Assembly: GCA_951213105.1 (NCBI GenBank) | Contig: OX578147.1 | Coordinates: 121,797,399 to 121,861,398, forward strand | Direction: 5' to 3' | Origin: Amaurobius ferox | Taxonomy: Eukaryota > Arthropoda > Arachnida > Araneae > Amaurobiidae | DNA length: 64,000 nucleotides | Shown: positions 56,154-64,000 of the stretch, one piece after another | Layout of the letters: each line of letters begins with the position of its first letter | Numbering within the stretch: position 1 is the stretch's first letter | Program-made: the position numbers and the translations under genes | The notes under the pieces: model-generated | The model's database searches: none | The model's input: only the letters and a program-made list of their open reading frames with translations | Told to the model about the DNA's origin: nothing

Positions 56154-56560
56154 AATATACACAGAGACAAACGGATCGAAAATAGATGGGGAAGTTGGTA
56201 GTGTACAACAACCTTAATATTGCACAGGAAATAATCTTTAAGCTTAACAACACCACTGTCTATAATGTAGAAGTTTCTGCTCTTTATAGAGCAATTTAAC
56301 ATATAATAGATAATGATCATTTAGAAGTGGATATGAACACAGACTTTAGATCTGTGCTCCAGAGTTTGGAAAACAGAAAAGACTTCCATCAACTGATAGA
56401 AAAACAAGAAAACTGATATTGGATTTTTATGGTAGAATAAAATTACACTGGATTAAAGCAAATGCAGGATTACAAAGAAATGGAAGAGCACAAGTTCTGA
56501 CTAAATCAGCCAAGATTATGAATTTGGAAGTAGCAAGAGAAAAGTATAGCACATAAGAAT
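56154..56560 (+). pseudogene. Decayed LINE RNase H domain
   Basis: The pieces are in the order of the RNase H domain of I/R1-type LINEs: YTETNGSKIDGEVG (normally TDGSK), NLNIAQEIIFKLNNTTVYNV-EVSALYRAI (normally Y..E..A...A), HLEVDMNTDFRSVLQSLENR (normally TDS.S.L..L), and after a frameshift IKLHWIKANAGLQRNGRAQV-LTKSAK (normally W(V/I)KAHxGxxGNExAD). Stops and shifts show it is dead. No poly(A) tail or reverse transcriptase part was recognised. Confidence 0.78.
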
Positions 56561-56753
56561 ATGCAACTTAAATGGCAAGTAAAGTGGAGTACTAGTACCC
56601 AGGGAAGACCACTGTTTGTACATATGCCTTTTGTAAATACTAATTGTAAATAGGGTAATTCCTTTTTAAAGCAATGTCTTATTCGCGACACAGGATGTTT
56701 AAATCAAGCTGTTTTCCATGGAGAAAATGATTTATAATACTGTAACAAAAATG

Positions 56754-56910
56754 TTGGTGCACTGTATATAGTTGTAAAATTACAACTATATACAGTACAC
56801 CAACTGTATATAGTTGTACAATTACAACTATATACAGTACACCAACTGTGTATAGTTGTAAAATTTCCAAATGTTACAACTACATAGTTATACTGTATAT
56901 AGTTGTAAAA
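56754..56910. repeat. Array of perfect short palindromes, 43-bp period
   Basis: The arm actgtatatagttgta and its reverse complement tacaactatatacagt form perfect 16-bp stems with 4-nt loops (aaat, caat). There are two complete units and two diverged half-units (56849-56870 and 56892-56910). Confidence 0.92.
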
Positions 56911-59283
56911 TTTGAAATAATGTTAGAAGCAAATACTTTCCTAGTAATTATATGAACTTTAACCTTCTGAAATTGTTAAAAAGCAGCAAAGCCCGTAACA
57001 GGGTTATATGTATTATTAGTAACTTGTTATCTAAAGAACTAGGCACCTGGAATTGTTAATATTTGCATGTTTATTGTAGTATTATTGCATTATGTACTTT
57101 GAAATCTTTTAACTTTTAGTTTCAACAAAAGTTACTGTAGCTAAGTAGGTTCTTTGTTTTTTGCTGTTGTAAAAAGCATTTTTGTACTTTGTTGCATTTT
57201 GTACTTGAAAGTATTATTATTTGCTACCTTTGGGTAAATCTTGTAAAAGTTGATTTTGAATAAAGCTCTTGCAACAGACGGTAGGTGGGTCCCCATGGTG
57301 AGCATTATGGTGGATTGCAGGCTCATTTCTTTTGGTTTTATTTATTGTTCATCCGGCAACTTGTGAAGAGCGAAGTGGTGCATGGCAATGGCTGGACGGG
57401 GTTCAGGCTTGGTAGCACTTGCTGTAGTCTATGGTGGTAGCCTTGGCTGTTACGGTATATGTGCCAGAATAAACGGGCTCACTTTCATGACAACTTGTTT
57501 TCTGTCATATACCTTTGGGTGGGTTGGTGTCTAGTTTCATTAACATTGAAATACCGTATGACTGAGTGCGTTACTGAAATCAGTAAACTTACTTAATTCA
57601 GATATAAGACATAGAATTTGCAATTCTGTCATTACAAATGTAAAAAAGTAATCTTTAATAAAGAAGAAAATTTTCTGCAAGAGAGTTCTTTAATCCATGA
57701 CATAAGTACCAGGTTTAAGTACTTTCTGATGTCGAGAAAAGCTATGAGCTTGAATCATACGTGGAGCTATGAATATTAGTTTGGATGTTTTATAATCCCT
57801 CCAATACCAATAATTTCAGTTGCAATGTAGCATTATACACATGCAAAAAGATGCTGGGGGTTCAATGTAATTTTTTTAAGGAGGGGTGTTGTTATGCCAT
57901 GCTAGGGTGTTTAGCCCCTCCTAGCTCCATTTATAGTTTGAATCCGCTGATGACAGTACACTTATTATTTAACCAGAATGATAAATGCTTTATCATTTTA
58001 AATTAGGACCTATTAAAGTTGCTTTTAACAGGAATTAAAAAATTTATGGTCATATCATAGAGAAAGTTTTTACATGTGAGGATACAAATTTTGCTGTCAC
58101 AAATATTTTCCAAAGTGCAGGCTATAAGCTAGCAAAATATGCTATATTACTAGCTGAGGATGTGCATTGTTGTAAAAGAATTCTGGTGTGTGATCAGAGG
58201 AGATGTGCCTGGAAACAGGGAGACTTTTACCGCAACAACCCTCATCTCTCCACCACATAAATAAACTACAGCTGTAAAGTGGCATACAAAATGTTAACAA
58301 AACGAGTAATGATACAAAATCAAGTATTAATTAAAAGGAAAACACTGGAGTCGAAATTAAAATAGTTGCTAGATCAATCAAAATACTTATTAAACAACAA
58401 ATTAATTAAGAAAGAATTAGAACTTCAGGAAAACAAAATAGAAGAAAGCGAATCAAACACTTTTTGGTGTTTTATTTTTGTAATTTTTTCTACTCATTTG
58501 TTTTACTCAAAATAACATGATTTTTGCCTGACCTATTTGGTTACAAATTTGGCCTGTATATAGGCACATTTCTCTCCCTTAAAGCACTAGGTTTTGTTCT
58601 GAAGTGCATGATAAAACAGGCTTGTCGTGTCAGCATTGAATATGTTTTCATCATGATATCCTTGGCACACAAATTTCACTTTTTCAACCCAATCTGTACC
58701 ATCACTTGGGTTTACTGACTTTTCAGCTGAAAAGATTTTTACATAATTTTGATGCCATTCTTCCAAAAATAAGAAAATCTATTGTGCATTCATCACCTAC
58801 TGCTTGTCAAGAATTGTAAAAATATTGTTAAATACCACTCTAAACTATTAATCCATGCTTACTTATAGATATGTTTCCTACCTAGAAAATATTCTTACAT
58901 TCTGCTGGCTATTGTAACTTTATAGGCATTCTAGCAACATTTATCTCAAATGGTTAACTATGTTTTTATCTGAAACATTCTAATTGAGTCTAAATTATAC
59001 ACTTTCATGTTGTTTACAACTTAGAAAAAGAAATTAACAAAACAATTTTAAAAATTATTTGCAAACAAAAGCTATTGAAAAATGAAAATTTTATCCCTCT
59101 GATGCTTAAAACAATAATTCTCAAACATTTTTTAATGTCTTACTTGTTAAAGTAAAATGTAGCCTTCAGTGGCACATTAAGTCTCCATGATGTACATAAT
59201 TGAACCATTTTCATTTTAACTCTAAATTAAAAATTTGTAAATGGTCACATGACCATCGTTATTCTGGTAACATTTCATCATTT

Positions 59284-59418
59284 TTCAATAATGGTTTAAG
59301 ATACTGTTTCAACAATAGCTTGAGATACTGTTTCAACAATAGCTTGAGATACTGTTTCAACAATAGTTTGAGATACTGTTTCAACAATGGTTTAAGATAC
59401 TGTTTCAACAATGGAATT
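59284..59418 (+). repeat. 24-bp tandem repeat, about 5.5 copies
   Basis: The unit ctgtttcaacaatagcttga plus gata repeats with minor changes (agcttg, agtttg, ggttta). The 8-residue periodic frame it creates is spurious. Confidence 0.95.
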
Positions 59419-62400
59419 TGTACATAAGTTGCTATCAAAATGAAACTAACTTTGCACTAGTTTTAAAACGACTCATTTGTGAATGAATAAGTATTTACAT
59501 AAAATTGTAGAGCTATATTTAAGTGTCCAAAGTATGTGGTCCTTTTGGGGGACACGTCTTATTTGTTAATGGATTAAGACCATGGAAGGTGCATTTTAGC
59601 TATTCAATTTGTGACATTCCAAAAATTGGAGTCTTCAATCTCACAGAAGCGTGTAAGTGGTATAGAATGACAGTAGTCATTAACTGCACTAAGGATGAAA
59701 AGTGCATGCTTGGGAAAGTATAAGATGGTGTGTGGGTGTAAACACATTCTTCTTCTCCTCTCTGATTACACTTTGCTCTCAAGTTCTTGTCACTATCTCC
59801 TTTGCCTACTGTGACTGCTAATTCCTGTCTCTTGAGGATGCTTGCATTGGATATGTTGAACTACTGATTACGTGTAAGATATGACATGTGTAAGATCATA
59901 GTAGAGTTCATGGTTAGAAGTGTGTGATGTGATGATAAATGTAAACAAGGATTCTGCAATGTCAAGTTAGTAACCACTTCCTTCGTACTGAAGTCTAGAA
60001 TGATTCATCAAAGCTATGTATTTTCCTATGCTGTGAGTACCCCTTGGCAGAAGTTACAAATCATGGCCTGTTATGCAAATCGGCAGTGTGCATTTGCTTT
60101 GTACTTGTTCGGGTCTGGATGCCAAAGATTTTTCTGCCCATGTAACAAATTCTACTGTTACTGTTGCACCTACTGGTACATATTGTAACTAGAACCTGTT
60201 CTACATTACTGTTGCATGATTACTAGATTCTGTTATAAAGTTACTCAGATTTGATAGCTTTTGTATTACCTGTAAGTAATCCCTTTAATTCTTAATTTAT
60301 TCTATTTTATTCATGTTCACTACCTCCGGGTGTGATACATTACATCTTAATTGAGGAATTTTGAAAAATATGACACAAATCGGATGATAATAAAATGCGT
60401 TCATTGAAGTGCAATTGCATTGACTTGTCACATTTGTTTATTTAGAAGAAAATATTACCGGTTATGTGAAAGATATGGCCATATCTTGTTTCTAAGTATT
60501 TGGTGCTTGAAAATGTATATCAATCTTATCACCCATCTATGCATCATAATAAAATTGAACTTAAAATGTGTAAACAAAAATGCAAACTATTTATGAAAAG
60601 TAAACAAAATGTTTTAAACTTTAAGTATTTAAATTCTTGAAAAGAAAACAAAACTATTTTAAAATATAAATTATTACAAATAAAACCGAATAAATAAATA
60701 AATAAAGGAAAACAAGTTATACCTAAAAAATGCTTAAATTCAAATGAGGGAATGTTTAGAAGTAAGATGGCATACACATATTTTGCTTAACATAGATCTT
60801 TTTGATTTGAATTGTAAATACCAACTCAGCCTTTCCAACTACATTTTCTATTGGTTTAGAAGTCTGGAAATGTAAACATCAAAATAGTTGATTAGTGAAC
60901 ATAAAGAAAAAGGGTCAAAGTCCCTTAGTTTTGTACAAAATAGTAAAGTATTTTTAAAATAATAAATACATAGATCAATTTAAAAAACGAATTATGTGTG
61001 CCTTCCCTATGCGATGCTGAAGAGCTGTAAAATCCAAGAAACCTGCATAAGAGGGTGAAAGGATGGTTGAGTTGAGTGAGCATTATCACTGCAATACCTC
61101 ACAGTCCAACTTAAAATTGTGTATGTTCTCATTATTTATGAATTCGGATATTTCAGCTTCTTTAAGCTGAAAATAAAGTTTATGCAGTGTGCATATTAAA
61201 TACTTCATAAGTCACACTGTTACTTTGCAACTCTTCCAAGGTTGGGAGAATCCACATTGCAGGTTACCTAAGAATCTCATGATGGTACTACTATATTTGA
61301 CTTTGCTACAATTTTCAAAATTTGAGTTATATGAACGGTTTGTTCTTCAGTAACTCAATTTTATTCCCCATTAGTCACAGAACTTAAAAAAAATGTCATT
61401 TTGAGTAAGAAATATTATTTTAGTATCTACAAGAAAAATTTCTGATAACTGATACACATTATTAGATAAAGCATAAAGTAGAATTTTATTTATTACTTAG
61501 AAAATGATTAATTACACTAACTACAACACATTATTTACAGTTTTAGATGACTAGATACACAGTTCAAGACATTTATTAATAACTTGACAAACAACTAATT
61601 TGTTTACATATTCATTTTCTTGTAAAAAATTTAACTGAACACCAATAAGTAGATACAGTACAGTATTGGACTGATTACCCAACTATTCAGGAAAAAAAGT
61701 ATTACAGATTCTAACTCTCAAATAGTTTATAAACAATTTCAAGTTGACAGATAAATAAAACTAAAATTTGCATAGGTACATATCAACCACTTTGTATGCA
61801 TACAGTATACACCCCTCCCCAAACTGTAAAGTAGGTTATGCAGCACTGAATGAACAAAAATAACATGGAATGAACTGAATTTTTATATATATATATATCT
61901 TAATAATTAATAAATCCATTAAAATTCTTTAAAAGATAGAATCTTGATGGATTTTAAGATTGAAGGTGTGTAGTAGGCCAGATGCGTTCCGGGATAGATC
62001 TTGGAGCAGTAATCCTTAGGTCCCAGGTTTGAATTCCGGTTCCGTATATTTTTCACCCTTTTGAAGTGTTTTGTTTTAAATAAATTATATGTACATATTT
62101 CATTCACAGATTTCAAGAATTGACATTTTGATGTAGAAAAAAAATCACAAATTAACCTTTTAGAGGTCATGTGTAAGGTTTTATTAGTAACTAAACTGAT
62201 TCATATACCATACTATTTCAACAATAAGTAAAAAACGCTTTGTGCAAAAGACAAGGAAAACTTGAGCAACGCATTTAAGCACAAGTAAAATGATAATGCA
62301 GCATACAGCTGTTTCGAGGATACATTGGATTCCTTCCGAGATTGGATTGCTCAGCCGTGAGTTGTCAAAAATTTAACATCTTAATTTGTAAAACTTTAGC

Positions 62401-64000
62401 GATCGGTCTGTTTTTCTTGTTTTAAAAATGACTACTATAGAATGCTGCCAATTCACCTCTCTCAAATACAACTGAAAATCATAGAATATAAAGGGGGCTT
62501 ACTAGGAATTTTTTTCAAAAAGAAAAAAAGTAGAATTCCATTAATTCACTTTCTTAAACATAAAGTGGCAAGTATGTAGGGAGGAGGAGGCTTTTTCAGA
62601 ATTTTCAGCTAAAGGAAACAAAGTATATTTTTATCAATAAGTTTATTTTATTCGTCAATAAAATTTTTTACTTTTTCTGATGTCCAGGAGAGTGAGCTGT
62701 TTTATGGAATTTTTCAGAATTTTAAATTTTGGCAAAAAGAGGGCCTGACAGAGGGTGGCTTGACAGCATTCAAGAGTATATCCCACTTCTGATGTTTTGA
62801 GCTAATAAGTACACTGTCCATTCATAGTGTATTTTGTGTTAAATTGCACAATATAACTATTATTAAAAGTTTTGCATATTTGATTCTATTCTAAGTATTT
62901 TTTTTAATTTAATAATTGGTACTTATCCAAAAATTTTAATTGGCATATATGTATGTTTAACTCTGTTTGCTCACATCTCCATGCTATGGATTACTTAGTG
63001 AGTTAGCAAAATATATCTGACAATAAGGGTTTTATTACCATAGCAATGTATCTTAATCAATGCAACATGTGAAACAAATACATTTGGAATCCTTTGTCAC
63101 AAATTATTTTCACAAATGTAAATTTTTTTTAGAGAAATCCATGTGTTTATGAATCAATTGTTTTTCTTTCCTTCCTGATGTGGTTTCCTTAAAAAAAAAA
63201 AAAAAAATCTTCTCTTTTTCTATTTTGACCATTAAGCGTAAATAATTATTTCAATTCGAAAAAGTGATAGTTTTTGGAATGGTAGGTAAAAAGTCCAATA
63301 CTATATATGTTTCTAAGATTATAACTTTCAGTATAAATTAATAAGTAAAAGTTTAGCTGATTCTCATATTGTGCACATGGAGAAAACTATATATCAACAA
63401 CCAATGTTTTTGAAGCTATAATCAATCCAGTACAGAGATTTTGCAACACACAAATATTTCATATATCAATAACCTGTATCAATTACTGACAAGAGGTAAC
63501 TGCAGTTGACCTAGGCAAATTTCTCTGTATTATTCTTAAATAATTTCAGTTTAAGCAGTCAATATACAGAAATGATTTTAAAATAATGTAATTCTTTTTC
63601 TCCAAGAATTGTTATTATTTTGTACTTAAAAACCCCCTTAAATATAAGAAAGCACATTTATTAAAATAATAATCATAGGAGAATAAAAACAAAAAGTAGC
63701 TGCTGCACATATGCATTTTGAAATAAAATTTGCTCCAACCTTTTGATAATGTACAGTAAGTCAATAATATAAAAAAATATATATATTATTAGAGTTTTAA
63801 ATTCAACAAAGAAATAAAAAAGGACGTTATCATTAATATATATCTATAGGAATAAAATTGAAAATCTGTCCGATTATTTGTGTGTTTATCCCATCATCAC
63901 AGGAGAACAACAGATGCACTAAATTTAATGAAATTTTGTGGGTAGCCTTGGAATCGTCCTACCTAAAATTAATTCCATGTTTCGAGTTTCTAGGGCCAGG

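Larger units (their letters stand above)
54943..64000 (+). other. CadN intron after exon H (at least 9058 bp, open at window end)
   Basis: Starts gtaagt. Contents: a decayed LINE RNase H (56154-56560), palindrome array (56754-56910), a GC-richer patch (57280-57540), a 24-bp tandem repeat (59284-59418), a SINE-like box B at 61965-62060 (tcccaggtttgaattccg), and otherwise AT-rich sequence with poly(A) at 63190-63207. No further exon was recognised. Confidence 0.8.

Noticed and set aside
57280..57540. GC-richer patch with two AATAAA signals, possibly an LTR
   Set aside because: No TG..CA ends, no duplication, no second copy and no TATA in the right place could be identified.
54943..64000. Further CadN exons after exon H
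   Set aside because: No DxNDN-type linker or EC strand motif in an exon context was found on the plus strand by eye. A translated search would be decisive.

Overview
The window looks like a piece of a large, AT-rich, intron- and transposon-rich arthropod genome. A spider or other arachnid is my guess, an inference from the repeat content and the very long introns. The only host gene I can support is one partial plus-strand gene: eight exons (15600-15816, 16888-16999, 20236-20628, 27131-27369, 34713-34838, 43858-44196, 50222-50412, 54753-54942) of a classical arthropod neural cadherin (N-cadherin, CadN). All eight have AG acceptors and GT donors, their codon phases join without a break, and together they encode about 602 residues: six extracellular cadherin (EC) repeats, the first and last partial. 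Neither the 5' nor the 3' end of the gene is in the window. At least 15.6 kb of intron precedes the first visible exon and at least 9 kb follows the last.

Everything else is intronic and mostly repeats. From 1 to 15.6 kb there is a 27-bp minisatellite that grew inside a dispersed repeat (1-1062), two TIR transposons carrying broken transposase ends (2849-3810 and 4312-4974), a 5S-rRNA-headed SINE nested in the first of them, an 89-bp tandem array, G/C-run foldback elements, a 1.2-kb dispersed repeat (9.4-10.6 kb) and local duplications. From 15.8 to 34.7 kb there are a 29-bp minisatellite, foldback elements close to exon C, tRNA-derived SINEs, a decayed LINE (24.2-25.0 kb), a possible solo LTR beside exon D, a second 5S-headed SINE (28.9 kb) and a 3.4-kb inverted pair of repeats split by a hAT-like insertion (30.1-33.5 kb). 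From 34.8 to 43.9 kb there are a 1.6-kb satellite with higher-order structure, a tRNA-headed SINE with a clean target duplication, and another copy of the 9.4-kb repeat. From about 40 kb onward SINEs and fresh TIR elements become rare and decayed coding fossils dominate: hAT C-terminus at 49.5 kb, DDE transposase N-terminus at 50.7 kb, Tigger/pogo at 51.8-52.6 kb, and LINE RNase H at 56.2 kb.

The most unusual content is a modular SINE superfamily. Two copies carry a near-complete 5S rRNA-like head with its internal pol III control region, fused to a truncated tRNA-type box-A segment and a body. Other copies join the same body to a full tRNA-type head. Also notable are the minisatellite whose single-copy ancestor is visible in two sister repeats, a precursor-miRNA-like hairpin in a CadN intron, and a satellite array with a higher-order repeat.
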